Source: CAVQFB01 sp963711675
GTDB lineage: Bacteria > Acidobacteriota > Terriglobia > Terriglobales > Acidobacteriaceae
NCBI GenBank assembly: GCA_963711675.1
Contig: CAVQFB010000005.1
Span: 124,001-188,000 of the forward strand
Length of the DNA stretch: 64,000 nt
Reading direction: 5' to 3'
Part shown: positions 18,937 through 28,638 of the stretch, in pieces
How the letters are laid out: the number at the start of each line of letters is the position of its first letter
Numbering within the stretch: position 1 is the first letter of the stretch
Made by a program: the position numbers and the translations under genes
Notes under the pieces: model-generated
Database searches by the model: none
What the model saw: only the letters and a program-made list of their open reading frames with translations
Told to the model about the DNA's origin: nothing

Positions 18937-19662
18937 TTAGTTGCTTGCGGCGGGCTTGCCCGCGGCGGGTTTAGGCGTGGCGGCCGCCGGAGTCACTGTT
19001 CCGCGCTCGATCGTAATGTGAGTGATGCGCACTGCCCGGAACGGCTTGTCGTCGCGGGGATCACGAGCCATTCGGGCAATCTGCTTGACCAATTCAACGC
19101 TGGCCTCATCACATTGGCCGAAAATCGTGTGGTGCCCGTTCAGGTGGGGTGTGGGAACCTCAGTGATGAAAAACTGAGAACTGTTCGTGTTCGGGCCAGA
19201 GTTAGCCATAGCCAAGCGGCCCGGGCGGTCAAAAGCAAGGGTGGAGACGATCTCGTCTTTGAAGGTGTAACCAGCGTCGCCGCTGCCGTTGCCTGCAGGA
19301 TCTCCCCCCTGGATCATGAAGCCGGGAATCACGCGATGGAATATGGTCCCGTCGTAGAGCGGTGTGTTGTGCTTGGTGGCGCCACTCACGGGATTTTTCC
19401 AATCCTTGGTGCCGTTAGCAAGGGCGATAAAGTTCATCACCGTGATCGGCGTCTCCTTCTCAAACAATTTGCAGCGCAGCTTGCCGGCGGTGGTGTCGAT
19501 GACGGCGGTGGGCTCGCCTGAACTGGCTGCTTTCGGCGCAGCAGATTTTGTCGCGGTGGACGGCTTCGGTGTTGCTGCTGGTTTCCCGGAGGGTGTTGCC
19601 TGAGACCACACCAAAGCGGAAATCAGACAAACAGCGGGAATGATACCGAGATATTTGCGCAT
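18937..19662 (-). CDS. Exported cyclophilin-type peptidylprolyl isomerase
   Basis: A 241-residue cyclophilin with signal peptide ([20 protein letters not shown]) and an Ala/Pro/Thr/Lys-rich linker before the catalytic domain, so it probably works in the periplasm as a folding helper. Core motifs: [45 protein letters not shown]. The C-terminal tail is again Pro/Ala/Lys-rich. ATG 19662 has GAGGAG 9 bases upstream. It is probably cotranscribed with the cytoplasmic paralogue that follows. Confidence 0.92.
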   Translation of the reverse strand: MRKYLGIIPAVCLISALVWSQATPSGKPAATPKPSTATKSAAPKAASSGEPTAVIDTTAGKLRCKLFEKETPITVMNFIALANGTKDWKNPVSGATKHNTPLYDGTIFHRVIPGFMIQGGDPAGNGSGDAGYTFKDEIVSTLAFDRPGRLAMANSGPNTNSSQFFITEVPTPHLNGHHTIFGQCDEASVELVKQIARMARDPRDDKPFRAVRITHITIERGTVTPAAATPKPAAGKPAASN

Positions 19663-19743
19663 CGATAGTTGCTCCTCAGAAATGTAAGGCGCATGAACTG
19701 CGCGCTCATGCACACAATGAACGATTCTACGACAACTGTCAGT

Positions 19744-21027
19744 TTACTTCGCTCCCGCCGTTGCTGAACCCGGGTTTTGTATTTGCTGGCTGATACGTTC
19801 GGCTTCGCGAAATACCCGCAGCAGATTGCCGCCAAGAATTTTATGGATATCGTCAGCGCTGTAGCCGCGGTCAAGCAACGCCTGGGTAATCCTGGGTAAA
19901 TCGGCCGCCGAATCGATTCCCTCGGGCGTAGCCCCGCTGACACCGTCAAAGTCGGAACCGAGGCCCACGTGGTCGACGCCTGCTACTTTGGCGATGTGAT
20001 CGATGTGGTCGATCAGCGACTTCAACGGCGGCCGCGGAATCTTCGCCGCCCACTCCCGTTCGATTCGGTCCATTTCAATGTAGGTAACCGGCTGGCCGGC
20101 CGCCTTGCGCTGGTTGATGAATGCAGTGACGGCCCCTTCCCGAGCATCTTTTTGTGCCTCGGCTGCCCTGCGATAGTTCTCGTCGATGAATGCATTGTAG
20201 AAGTTAACCTGCACGACGCCGCCATTCTTCGCGACCGCGCGCAACATGTCGTCGGTCATGTTCCGGGGGTGGTTCGTCAGCGCGCGCGACGAGGAGTGGG
20301 AAGCGATCAGCGGCGCCTTGGTTGTGGCGATGGCGTCCCAGAACGTTTTATCGGCCACGTGCGAGATGTCGACCAGCATGCCCAGGCGATTCATCTCCTG
20401 GACGACTTCCTTGCCGAAATCGGTGAGACCGTTATGATGCGGGACCTTGGGGTCATCGATGTCGCCCGAGGAGTCGGCCCACTCGTTCGTGTTCGACCAG
20501 CTCAGGGTCATGTAGCGAACGCCCAATCGGTAGAAATCGCGCAGCAAGTGAATGTCGTTTTCGATCGAGTGCCCGCCCTCGATGCCCATTAAGGCGGCGA
20601 GCTTCTTCTGCTTGTGGGCACGCTCGATATCGTCGACGCTGAAGGCCATCATCATGCGGTCGGGATGGCGGGCGGCCTGGAGATAGACGGAATCGATCAG
20701 ATCGAGGGTGTGCTGGGCGAAGTGCCCATCATTCGTCTTGGGCTCGACCCAGATGGAAAAGAATTCGGCGCCGAGGTTGCCGGCCCGAGCTTTGTCCAGG
20801 CTGATGTGGCCGGTATCTTTAGGGTCGGTGCTGCCAATGTCGTAGTTCTCGTCGAGAAATCGTTGGGGAGTATCGGCGTGGGTGTCAACGATGATCGCCG
20901 ATTCGTGAATCTGCCGGGCTCTAGCACTAACGTTGGAACCCGCCGGGGTCTGGGCAATTGCGAGCCCGCACACAAAGGCCAGTACCGCAGACTGAGAAAA
21001 AACAAAGCGCATACGCCGCTTGGTCAT
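19744..21027 (-). CDS. Membrane dipeptidase, M19 family, exported
   Basis: A dipeptidase of about 427 residues in peptidase family M19 (renal dipeptidase type), cleaving dipeptides and sometimes D-amino-acid dipeptides with two zinc ions. Zinc-ligand motifs in order: IVDTHADTPQ (HxD), MGIEGGHSIEND (bridging Glu), DISHVADKTFWD, ASHSSSRALTNHPRN and VGLGSDFDG. An N-terminal signal peptide (about residues 6-25) implies periplasmic location. ATGs at 21027 and 21012 are both possible; neither has a strong ribosome-binding site. Confidence 0.92.
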   Translation of the reverse strand: MTKRRMRFVFSQSAVLAFVCGLAIAQTPAGSNVSARARQIHESAIIVDTHADTPQRFLDENYDIGSTDPKDTGHISLDKARAGNLGAEFFSIWVEPKTNDGHFAQHTLDLIDSVYLQAARHPDRMMMAFSVDDIERAHKQKKLAALMGIEGGHSIENDIHLLRDFYRLGVRYMTLSWSNTNEWADSSGDIDDPKVPHHNGLTDFGKEVVQEMNRLGMLVDISHVADKTFWDAIATTKAPLIASHSSSRALTNHPRNMTDDMLRAVAKNGGVVQVNFYNAFIDENYRRAAEAQKDAREGAVTAFINQRKAAGQPVTYIEMDRIEREWAAKIPRPPLKSLIDHIDHIAKVAGVDHVGLGSDFDGVSGATPEGIDSAADLPRITQALLDRGYSADDIHKILGGNLLRVFREAERISQQIQNPGSATAGAK

Positions 21028-21099
21028 AGGGGAAGACGCCGATGTCTCGGCGCAAGTGAAAGATTGTATACGGCGCAAGGCAGGATCACGAACCTGAAT

Positions 21100-21615
21100 T
21101 CAGCGCAACGCGCTCAGAGCACGACTCACGCATACAGGAAGAGCCTGGTCAGTATCGATCACGGTCTTCGGCATCGTGATCTCTTCGAATCGTGCCTTCA
21201 CCTGCGAATACAGAGCATAGTCACGGTTGGCCGCGACGTGCTCCCCGGAGGCCTGCTGCGCCTGCAAGCGTTGTTTTGCTGTCGCGTCCGAGCAGACGCA
21301 CTCCAAAATGCGCCATGGTTGATTGAGTTGCGCAGCGCGATCGAGAACGCGGTCGACCTGATACCGGCGCGAAAACGTCCGGCCATCGAGAAAAACAAAT
21401 CGTTCTGAGCTCTTACCCAGGAGGTAGGCAGCGGTCTCCAGCATGACTTCCATGCAGAAGTCGTCTTGCCCGGTCGAGTACTCGATGTCCTCAGGCGGAA
21501 ACAGGGCGGCACGAATCGCGTCCTTGCTCAGTACAACGCCGCCCGCCTGAGCCGCGAGCTCGATTGCGATTGTAGTCTTGCCGGTTCCTGGGAGTCCGGC
21601 CATGAGAACGATCAT
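21100..21615 (-). CDS. P-loop kinase of the zeta-toxin / AAA_33 type
   Basis: A 171-residue P-loop NTPase. Walker A is AGLPGTGKTTIA (6-17) at the extreme N-terminus, followed by VLSKDAIRAALFP, a lid-like segment, and FLDGRTFSRRYQ. This is the AAA_33 (small kinase) pattern, used for sugars, nucleosides, RNA ends or antibiotics. The substrate is unknown. No antitoxin gene adjoins it, so a toxin role is not supported. Same strand as the LAS-type gene upstream, with a 34-base gap, suggesting a small operon with the dipeptidase. Confidence 0.75.
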   Translation of the reverse strand: MIVLMAGLPGTGKTTIAIELAAQAGGVVLSKDAIRAALFPPEDIEYSTGQDDFCMEVMLETAAYLLGKSSERFVFLDGRTFSRRYQVDRVLDRAAQLNQPWRILECVCSDATAKQRLQAQQASGEHVAANRDYALYSQVKARFEEITMPKTVIDTDQALPVCVSRALSALR

Positions 21616-21649
21616 TTTCTTGACAGGATTTTAAAGAGTGGACGGGCGA

Positions 21650-22378
21650 CTACTTGTTGGCCGCTTGCACAGCCTCGACTGGGACCTGCGGCGCAATGGG
21701 TGCAATCGTCTGGGTTTGGCGCCAGTCGGCGTAGCCCTCACCAACCATGACGTGGAACACCCACTGATGGCGCTCTTCTTCAGGTTCGACCAAACCGAGA
21801 GCGCGCAGGTAGAAGAGGTATCGTTCCACGAAACGTACCTGGTCACGATTCATGCCCCGGCGCTGAATATCGACTGTGAGGCCTGCAAGGTGAGAAGACG
21901 CGGTCTCGCCCGACTCCGGCGCGGCGTTGCGATTGTGGCGGCGAAGCCTGCGCTGCATTAGGACTGTACGGACGGCCGAGTTGACCTGAATCTGATCGTG
22001 AAAGCGGTGGTAGTAGGCCTGGCTCAGGTCCTCGAGAAAATCGCGGGTCCAGGGACGGCAATAACGGCGATTCGGATCGAGCCGCGGATCGAAGCGCAGG
22101 TACTGGCTTTGATTGATGGGAACCAGAGCTTCGCTGAGCTTCAGTTGCTCCAGTTCGTCGTCATCGTAAATTCGTGGCAGATCGAGCCGGTCGATTTCCT
22201 CGTTCTGGCGTAAGAGGGAATCGTGCGACGGCCGGAACATCGGGTTCCAAAACAGGCGACGGAAGCGTCCTTTGCCCGTATGGTGCGCATGCTTGGTGGT
22301 GCGGCGCAAGCCAAGCGCCGGGCTGCAGAGCAGCCCCACAAGCAACAGAGCCAGAGTTACCGACCGCGGTGTTCCCAT
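21650..22378 (-). CDS. Exported DUF5715-type protein with LAS metallopeptidase signature
   Basis: A 242-residue exported protein (signal MGTPRSVTLALLLVGLLCS, ending ALG) resembling DUF5715. Two motifs fit the LAS metallopeptidase fold (VanY/MepA/lysostaphin): SSHLAGLTVD matches SxHxxGxAxD, which supplies the zinc ligands His and Asp, and QWVFHVMV near the end matches the second (W/xxH) ligand region. It could be a periplasmic peptidoglycan DD- or LD-peptidase. Thr replaces the usual Ala in motif 1. ATG 22378 gives a proper signal peptide. The upstream spacer holds a TTACC/GGTAA motif shared with the 60-kb region. Confidence 0.65.
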   Translation of the reverse strand: MGTPRSVTLALLLVGLLCSPALGLRRTTKHAHHTGKGRFRRLFWNPMFRPSHDSLLRQNEEIDRLDLPRIYDDDELEQLKLSEALVPINQSQYLRFDPRLDPNRRYCRPWTRDFLEDLSQAYYHRFHDQIQVNSAVRTVLMQRRLRRHNRNAAPESGETASSHLAGLTVDIQRRGMNRDQVRFVERYLFYLRALGLVEPEEERHQWVFHVMVGEGYADWRQTQTIAPIAPQVPVEAVQAANK

Positions 22379-22504
22379 TTTCACGAAGTAGCCTCGGAAT
22401 GCCAAAACACGCCAGAGTCGAAGCGAGGGCTTATTGTACCCCAGCCCTGCAAAAAGCAAATACCCCACCTTTGGGCTAATCTTCAGTTACGAAGGTAGGG
22501 ACCT

Positions 22505-22528
22505 GGTAATGTGTTACCGGAGGTTACT
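22505..22528 (-). promoter_or_regulatory. TTACC/GGTAA palindromic motif upstream of DUF5715 gene
   Basis: On the plus strand GGTAATGTGTTACC is a 14-base palindrome with a 4-base centre, followed by GGAGGTTACT. Read on the minus strand the element matches the one at 60566-60588 except for one extra C and the variable centre. It lies 127 bases before the minus-strand start at 22378. Confidence 0.5.
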
Positions 22529-22641
22529 GTGAGCACGAGAAGGGCCGTCCGGCGCGGCTTTTGCTCTGGTTAACTGATTGATGGCTCGACGAAAACAAAC
22601 TGATTTCGTGCGTTGTGCTGTGCACTTCGTTAAACAGTGGC

Positions 22642-23394
22642 CTATTTTCTGAACAAATCGCCGATGGCTTGCGTCATGACGTCGCGGCCAACTTCAGAGA
22701 TGGAACGGGTCAGAGGAATGTCCTTGGGGCAAATCTCGACGCAATTCTGGGCATAGCCGCACTCCTGAATGCCACCGTCACCCATGAGTGCCGTAAGTCT
22801 TTCGCGCTTGAGTGCCGCGCCCGTGGGGTGAGTATTGAACAAGCGAGCCTGAGAGATCGCCGCCGCTCCTACAAAGCCAGTCGACTCGTTGAACTGCGGG
22901 CAGGCTTCCATGCAGCAGCAGCAGGAAATGCAGCGCGAGAGCGGATAAGCCGCCTCCTGCGCTTCGGCGGTCATGCGCGGGCCAGCGCCAAGGTCGTAAG
23001 TGCCGTCGATGGGCACCCAGGCCTTGACCGCTTTCAGGTTCTCGAACAGGACGCTACGGTCGACCGCCAGATCACGGACCACGGGAAATTTCGAAAACGG
23101 CTCAAGCCGAATCGGCTGCTCGAGCTTGTCCAACAGCGCAGAGCACGCCATTTTTGCCTTGCCGTTGATCAGCATGGCGCACGAGCCGCAGACTTCCTCG
23201 AGACAATTGGAGTCGTAGGTTATGGGCGTGGTTTTCTTGCCGTCACGCGTGACGGGATTGGCCGCGATCTCCATCAGGGCAGACGTTACGTTTCTGCCGG
23301 GCGTGTAGGGGAGTTCAAACTCCTCCCAGTGCGGCTTGGCGTCGGGAGTGAGTTGGCGTTTGATCTTGATGATGACGGGTTTGTTGTTGGCCAT
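22642..23394 (-). CDS. sdhB: Succinate dehydrogenase iron-sulfur subunit
   Basis: A 250-residue SdhB carrying electrons from the flavoprotein to quinone. The plant-type [2Fe-2S] cysteines are 64, 69, 72 and 84 (CLEEVCGSC ... MAC). The C-terminal part has the [4Fe-4S] cluster in CISCCCCMEACPQ (155-166, with an unusual run of four cysteines) and the [3Fe-4S] region ECGYAQNCVEICPKDIP. It is the last gene of the sdhCAB operon, 82 bases after sdhA. Confidence 0.96.
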   Translation of the reverse strand: MANNKPVIIKIKRQLTPDAKPHWEEFELPYTPGRNVTSALMEIAANPVTRDGKKTTPITYDSNCLEEVCGSCAMLINGKAKMACSALLDKLEQPIRLEPFSKFPVVRDLAVDRSVLFENLKAVKAWVPIDGTYDLGAGPRMTAEAQEAAYPLSRCISCCCCMEACPQFNESTGFVGAAAISQARLFNTHPTGAALKRERLTALMGDGGIQECGYAQNCVEICPKDIPLTRSISEVGRDVMTQAIGDLFRK

Positions 23395-23476
23395 GATTAT
23401 CTAGGTCTTTGCTCTTAAGCTTTTAGCCATTAGCTCTTGGCTCCGCGCAAAACAATGCGAGGAGATGGGAGCGTTC

Positions 23477-25246
23477 TCAGTACTTCCTCGGCCGCGGCTG
23501 AATCAATGACGCGTCCACTGGCGCGAACTCAAACTTCGGCTCGTCTGCATCCGGGGCGAAAGACGCTTTCGTCGTCTTCATCCAGTTCTTATCGTCGCGC
23601 TCAGGGAAGTCGGGCTTGTAATGAGCGCCACGCGATTCGTCACGCATAGCCGCTCCCTGGGCGATGACACGCGCCAATTGCAACATGTTGTAGAGCTGCC
23701 GGGTGAACGCAATTGTCGTATTCGCCCACTGCGTGCGGTCGCTCAGATTCACGTGCTGGTAGCGCTCCAGCAACTCCACCAGCTTGGCATCCGTTTCCTT
23801 GATGTTCTTGTTGTAGCGGATGACGGTGACGTTGCGGGTCATGATGTCGCCGAGTTCCTGCCACAGCTTGAAGGGATTCTCATTGCCGTCGGCCTTCATC
23901 AGCTTGGCATTGATTTCTTCCTGGCGCTTGCGCTCGGAATCGAAGTGTCCGTTGGCCGGGGCAGCCTGGAGGTTGCGCGCGTACTTCATGGCATTTGGCC
24001 CGACGACGAATCCCCCGAAGATGCACGAGACGAGCGAATTCGCTCCCAGGCGGTTGGCGCCGTGGTACTGGTGTTCGCACTCGCCAGCCGCGAAGATGCC
24101 GGGAACGTTCGTGGCCTGGTTGTAATCCACCCAGAGGCCGCCCATGGTGTAGTGCATGCCGGGGAAGATCTTCATGGGCACGTCGCGCGGGTCGTCACCC
24201 ACGAACTTCTCGTAGATTTCGAGAATGCCTTCGAGCTTGCGGTCCAGAATCTTGCGATCGATGTGGGTGAGGTCGAGGTATACCATCGGCTTGCCGTCGA
24301 TGCCCAGGCCGCACTCGTAGACAACCTTGTGTATGGCGCGAGTTGCGACGTCGCGCGGCACTAGATTGCCGTACTTGGGATACCACTCTTCGAGGAAGTA
24401 CCAGCGCTCACTTTCGGGGATGGACTTCGGATCACGCTTGTCGCCGGAAGTCTTCGGCACCCAGACGCGACCGCCCTCACCGCGCGCCGATTCCGACATC
24501 AGACGTAGTTTGTCTTCGCCGGGAATCGACGTGGGGTGTACCTGGATGAATTCGCCATTGGCGTAATAGCAGCCTTGCTGATAGAGCGCCGACTGCGCCG
24601 AGCCAGTGCATACAACGGAATTGGTCGACTTGCCGAAGATCGCGCCGATGCCTCCGGTGGCGACGATAATCGCGTCGGCTGGGAAGGTCCGGACCTCCAT
24701 GGTGCGCAGGTCCATCGCGCAGATGCCACGGCAGACGCGGTTGCCGTCGAGCACCGCGGACAAGAACTCCCAGTGCTCGTACTTCTTCACCTTGCCTTCG
24801 GATTCGTAGCGGCGAACCTGTTCATCGAGTGCGTACAGTAACTGCTGCCCCGTGGTCGCACCGGCAAAAGCGGTGCGATTGTAGAGAGTGCCTCCGAAGC
24901 GGCGAAAATCGAGGAGACCTTCGGGCGTGCGGTTGAATGGCACTCCCATGCGGTCGAGCAGGTCGATGATGCCGGGCGCGGCGTCGCACATAGCTTTCAC
25001 GGGAGGCTGGTCAGCGAGGAAGTCCCCACCGTAAATGGTGTCGTCGAAATGCTGCCAGGTAGAATCGCCCTCGCCTTTGAGATTCTTGGCCGCGTTGATA
25101 CCGCCTTGCGCGCAGACGGAGTGCGAGCGCTTCACGGGGACGATGGAAAACAGGTCGACCTGCCCGCCCATCTCGGCAATCTTTATGACTGCAGACAGTC
25201 CGGCGAGACCTCCGCCGATCACGATAATTTTCGGATTAGCTGCCAT
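23477..25246 (-). CDS. sdhA: Succinate dehydrogenase flavoprotein subunit
   Basis: A 589-residue SdhA oxidising succinate to fumarate with covalent FAD. The FAD-binding motif IIVIGGGLAGLSA is at 7-19, the flavinylation region contains SHSVCAQGGINAA, and the substrate and catalytic parts include HPTSIPG, ARGEGGRVW and HYTMGGLWVDYNQ. The C-terminal Arg-rich segment RDESRGAHYKPDFPERDD is conserved. The length and 'AQGGINAAKNLKGEGDS' form fit the Bacteroidetes/Acidobacteria-type enzyme that pairs with a single cytochrome b. ATG 25246 starts directly before the FAD motif. Confidence 0.97.
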   Translation of the reverse strand: MAANPKIIVIGGGLAGLSAVIKIAEMGGQVDLFSIVPVKRSHSVCAQGGINAAKNLKGEGDSTWQHFDDTIYGGDFLADQPPVKAMCDAAPGIIDLLDRMGVPFNRTPEGLLDFRRFGGTLYNRTAFAGATTGQQLLYALDEQVRRYESEGKVKKYEHWEFLSAVLDGNRVCRGICAMDLRTMEVRTFPADAIIVATGGIGAIFGKSTNSVVCTGSAQSALYQQGCYYANGEFIQVHPTSIPGEDKLRLMSESARGEGGRVWVPKTSGDKRDPKSIPESERWYFLEEWYPKYGNLVPRDVATRAIHKVVYECGLGIDGKPMVYLDLTHIDRKILDRKLEGILEIYEKFVGDDPRDVPMKIFPGMHYTMGGLWVDYNQATNVPGIFAAGECEHQYHGANRLGANSLVSCIFGGFVVGPNAMKYARNLQAAPANGHFDSERKRQEEINAKLMKADGNENPFKLWQELGDIMTRNVTVIRYNKNIKETDAKLVELLERYQHVNLSDRTQWANTTIAFTRQLYNMLQLARVIAQGAAMRDESRGAHYKPDFPERDDKNWMKTTKASFAPDADEPKFEFAPVDASLIQPRPRKY

Positions 25247-25283
25247 GCGAAACGAATTCCAATCTGCCCGGACGCGCCGGGCC

Positions 25284-26021
25284 TTACCGCATCGTGTAGG
25301 ACTCGACGCCTGTACCGGTGTCAAGCGGTTGAAGCGGCGTGTTCAGGAACGAATACATGGTGAGAGCGCCCACGGCAATGAATATGACCGCGATCCCAAG
25401 GCAAATGTAGCCCCAGCGGCGGCGCGCGTTTTCGCCGGTCGTGATCCCCCATTTCGCTGCAAACAGCCACAGCCCGTAGGCGAAGTGCCATGATGCCGCG
25501 ATGATCCCTACCGCATAGAACGCCACGATCCACGGGTTTTGAAACTCCGCCTGCACCTTCGGAAATGCCTGCGCGGGATGGGAAAGCAGATGCACACCCG
25601 TAAATCGCAGATGGTAGGTGTGGTAAAGCATGTAGAAGAAAGCGATCGCGCCGGTCCAGCGCTGCGAAGTGTAGAGCCAGTTGCCGATCCAGGGATATTC
25701 GCCAACGTTCACCTCGCCGCGGTACCACACATAAAATCCGTACAGCGAGTGATAGAGAATCGGCAGCCAGATTCCGAACAGCTCGAGGCCGACTACGAAG
25801 GGAAAGCTGGTCAACAGTTCCACTTGCTTGGTATAGGCGGCCGGCCCCTTCGTGGCAAATGCGTTGGAGACGAAGTGCTCGATGAGAAAAAGCCCGACGG
25901 GAACGATTCCGCTCAGCGAATGAAGACGGCGCAGGAGAAAAGAATATCCCTGACCGGCGCGCAGGGGAGCCACCCCACCACTAAGCCTTACTTGACCTGC
26001 AGGACTGGCTGTCGATGCCAC
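25284..26021 (-). CDS. sdhC: Succinate dehydrogenase cytochrome b subunit, type B
   Basis: A 245-residue membrane anchor with five helices and the haem-ligand histidines expected of a type B (di-haem) succinate:quinone reductase: SFLLRRLHSLSGIVPV, LIEHFV, YHSLYGFYVWYRGE, LYHTYHLRFTG and SWHFAYGLWLFAAKWG. There is no sdhD, in line with type B. Such enzymes often use menaquinone. GTG 26021 is fixed by AAGGAG 8 bases upstream. First gene of sdhCAB. Confidence 0.93.
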   Translation of the reverse strand: MASTASPAGQVRLSGGVAPLRAGQGYSFLLRRLHSLSGIVPVGLFLIEHFVSNAFATKGPAAYTKQVELLTSFPFVVGLELFGIWLPILYHSLYGFYVWYRGEVNVGEYPWIGNWLYTSQRWTGAIAFFYMLYHTYHLRFTGVHLLSHPAQAFPKVQAEFQNPWIVAFYAVGIIAASWHFAYGLWLFAAKWGITTGENARRRWGYICLGIAVIFIAVGALTMYSFLNTPLQPLDTGTGVESYTMR

Positions 26022-26153
26022 AGAGCCGCTCCTTATGACTCCAGACGGTTCCGGATGTCAGTGACGAACCTTTCATTATCTTGTCGCGGAAGAAGGGAAG
26101 TCAAGGAAAGGAGGTGACGATCAGGAGTCAGCTGCTTGAGTCGTCGCAAGATT

Positions 26154-26795
26154 TCAGTCAGGAATTAGCGACGGGTGAGCCGAGTTTGCTTTGTACCACT
26201 CCAGAAATTTTCGAAAGGCAGCACCGCGGTGACTGTAGCGCGCTTTTTCTTCTGCGGTGAGCTCAGCAAAGGCGTTCTGGATCTGAGGAAAGTAAAATAA
26301 CGGATCGTAGCCAAAGCCGTTCGTGCCGCGCGGCGAATCGAGAATGATTCCTTCGGCCTTGCCGCGAAAGACCTGAAGTGTTTTGCCATCACGCGCCGCT
26401 GCAATCACGCAGACGAAACGTCCCGTGCGCTTTTCCGGCGGTACTCCTTGAAGTTCACGAAGGACGCGGGCATTGTTGGCCTCATCATCAGAATTGCTCT
26501 CGGCCGACGGCGGATGGTCGGTCGCATATCGTGCAGAGTGAATGCCCGGGGCCCCCTCCAGCGCATCGATCTCAATTCCGGAGTCATCGGCAATGACAAT
26601 TTCATTCGGCGCGTGGAGGCTGTAGGCCTCGGCCTTCTTGCGCGCGTTCGCCTCAAACGTAAGGCCGTCTTCCACGACCTGGGTAAGGGAAGCAAAGTTT
26701 GCTAAACCGGCCACTTCGATTCCGAAAGCGGCGGCAGCGCCCGCGAAGTCGCGAAGCTTTCCGGCGTTTGAGGTAGCAATCAGAACTCGCTTCAT
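26154..26795 (-). CDS. rdgB: XTP/dITP diphosphatase (house-cleaning pyrophosphatase)
   Basis: A 213-residue Ham1/RdgB protein that hydrolyses dITP, dHAPTP and XTP to monophosphates and so keeps damaged purines out of DNA. Family marks: ATSNAGKLRDF (7-17), IVIADDSGIEIDALEGAPGIHSARY, GRFVCVIAA, SPRGTNGFGYDPLF and YSHRGAAFRKF. The start overlaps the stop of the membrane gene upstream by four bases (ATGA), so the two are translationally coupled. An insert (SAESNSDDEANN) in the middle lengthens it slightly. Confidence 0.95.
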   Translation of the reverse strand: MKRVLIATSNAGKLRDFAGAAAAFGIEVAGLANFASLTQVVEDGLTFEANARKKAEAYSLHAPNEIVIADDSGIEIDALEGAPGIHSARYATDHPPSAESNSDDEANNARVLRELQGVPPEKRTGRFVCVIAAARDGKTLQVFRGKAEGIILDSPRGTNGFGYDPLFYFPQIQNAFAELTAEEKARYSHRGAAFRKFLEWYKANSAHPSLIPD

Positions 26796-28441
26796 GAAGT
26801 TCGTAAGTATGCTCTGCGTCTGACTAAGCCTGCGAAAATCAGGAGCAGGGCAGTGCAGACGGAGATCGCATCTCCGAGCTTCTGATCCTGCGTTCGCTCG
26901 AAGGTGATCTTCACCCGATTCCGCCCAGCCGTCACCGGAATTGTCATCTGTCCTGTGACAGGTTCAGCGTGGGTTTGTACAACCTGGCCGTTCACCTCGA
27001 CGCGCCATGCAGGATAGGCGAAGAGGCGGGGAACGAGTGTGCCGGGAGTGTTCATGTCCACGGAGAATTCCTTCGTCTGTGCCTCCCAGGCTTTGATACG
27101 AACACCAGCAGAGCCGGCTTCGTCGCTCGAAACAAGTGGAGCAGCCTTGTTGAGTTCGTAAGGATCGTCGTCGGCGGGCACGTATTCGTCGGTGCCCTCG
27201 TAACCTTCGCCGGTATGAACGGACTCGTGCATCTCTTCGATGTCGGCAGCATTGTCCCACCAAGGAGCTTGAACTCGATGCCAGACCGACGCGATCACCA
27301 GCAGCAGCCCCAAGCTCAAGACGGCTCGATTGAACCAGCGCCTGAGGCCCATACTCACGAAGAGCGCGAAGGCCACATTCAGGCAGAGCAGCCAGCGCCA
27401 GGGCAACTGCACAAAGCGCAACTCGGGGAGGTATAGCCAGAAGATAGCGGTGACGGGGAGCATCAGGAGAATCGCCGCCGACGCCCAGAGCACGAGCAGC
27501 CACCATCCTTCTTTCTGAGAATCCCGCCATCGTCGAGCGAGCCAACCGCAGGCGAACAGAATCATGATCTCCGCAGTTGCGACGATCGAAGTAAGGAGAT
27601 TGAAACGGTTGTGGTCAGGGTCGTTGATGGCGGTGAAGAGGAAGTTGTCCTGCGGACGCACTCCCGGCGCCAGCACTTCCGCGATGTTGACCCATTTCTC
27701 TTCGTAGGCGGCCGGCAGGATATAGAACGCTGCCAACGCAGCTCCCAGAACAACGGAGGCGCCACCAAACACGACGATGCGCGGCGACTTCTTGATAATC
27801 GCCAAAGCCACAACCAACAGTGCCAGCGAATAGTTCACCATCACGGCGGAAGGCGCGTTCGTCAACCATGCGGCCATCACTACCAGGGCCAAAGGGATAA
27901 CCATCCTGCGGCCTTCTCGTTCCATGCGCAAGACGAACAGAAGCAGCAGAGGAAGCAGCGCCCCCGCCAGCAACTCTGCGAAGGCACTTCGCCAGTAGAC
28001 GATCACGATGTAATAGGGATTCGCGGCGTATAGTACGGCGGCAAAAATGGCGTCTTTACGATCCAGCCAGCGCCGGGCGAGATGGAACATGGAAAATCCG
28101 GAAGCGCTCAGAGCAATCCAGACATAGATTCCCGGCACCATCCTCCAGGGGAAGACGGAGCCAATGAGGGCGCCCAGTGTCCAAGACGTGGGAGGATAAA
28201 AAAGAAAGCGCGCCTCTCCGTAGCCCCAGTGAGCCAACGACGCCCAGTGGGGATAAACAATGCCTTGCTTCCACTGGCCTAAAACCTCCATCCACGAGAA
28301 GAGGTGGAATTCGAAATCGTGTCCGGACGGATTTCCCCAGAAGAAGAACGGCAGAACGACAACAAATGCCGCGGCCGCGATAGTGAGGGCGGGCAGAAAG
28401 AACAACGAAGGCGTACCGTGTTCAGGCCGGAACTTTTCCAC
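26792..28441 (-). CDS. PTPS-related multi-spanning membrane protein (GT-C like)
   Basis: A 549-residue membrane protein with about 11-12 helices and a C-terminal periplasmic beta-domain. After helix 1 comes GHDFEFHLFSWMEVLGQWKQ (Asp42, Glu44), the signature of the 6-pyruvoyl-tetrahydropterin synthase-related domain, which is really a GT-C-like family. The C-terminal part (TLVPRLFAYPAWRVEVNGQ ... VTAGRNRVKITFER) resembles the YfhO-type sandwich. It probably handles lipid-linked sugars; substrate unknown. The GTG start is assumed. It is coupled to rdgB by a 4-base overlap. Confidence 0.7.
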   Translation of the reverse strand: MEKFRPEHGTPSLFFLPALTIAAAAFVVVLPFFFWGNPSGHDFEFHLFSWMEVLGQWKQGIVYPHWASLAHWGYGEARFLFYPPTSWTLGALIGSVFPWRMVPGIYVWIALSASGFSMFHLARRWLDRKDAIFAAVLYAANPYYIVIVYWRSAFAELLAGALLPLLLLFVLRMEREGRRMVIPLALVVMAAWLTNAPSAVMVNYSLALLVVALAIIKKSPRIVVFGGASVVLGAALAAFYILPAAYEEKWVNIAEVLAPGVRPQDNFLFTAINDPDHNRFNLLTSIVATAEIMILFACGWLARRWRDSQKEGWWLLVLWASAAILLMLPVTAIFWLYLPELRFVQLPWRWLLCLNVAFALFVSMGLRRWFNRAVLSLGLLLVIASVWHRVQAPWWDNAADIEEMHESVHTGEGYEGTDEYVPADDDPYELNKAAPLVSSDEAGSAGVRIKAWEAQTKEFSVDMNTPGTLVPRLFAYPAWRVEVNGQVVQTHAEPVTGQMTIPVTAGRNRVKITFERTQDQKLGDAISVCTALLLIFAGLVRRRAYLRTS

Positions 28442-28638
28442 CGATTGCCCAGACGCGCAGTCTTTTTCGAGGGCTTGTGTCAGAGCTGTCTCCCGCTTGA
28501 CCGGCCACTACGCATTTCCGCCGGCAAAATGAAGATACAGCAAGTCCACTGGTGATTGCGCCTATTCCGGGGTCGACTCGCCCAACACTTGTGGGCCAAG
28601 TGTGGCAACGTTGGCTTACGACGATGGCAGAAAGAACT

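Noticed and set aside
21100..21615. P-loop kinase as a zeta-type toxin
   Set aside because: No adjacent antitoxin gene and the fold is common in harmless metabolic kinases.
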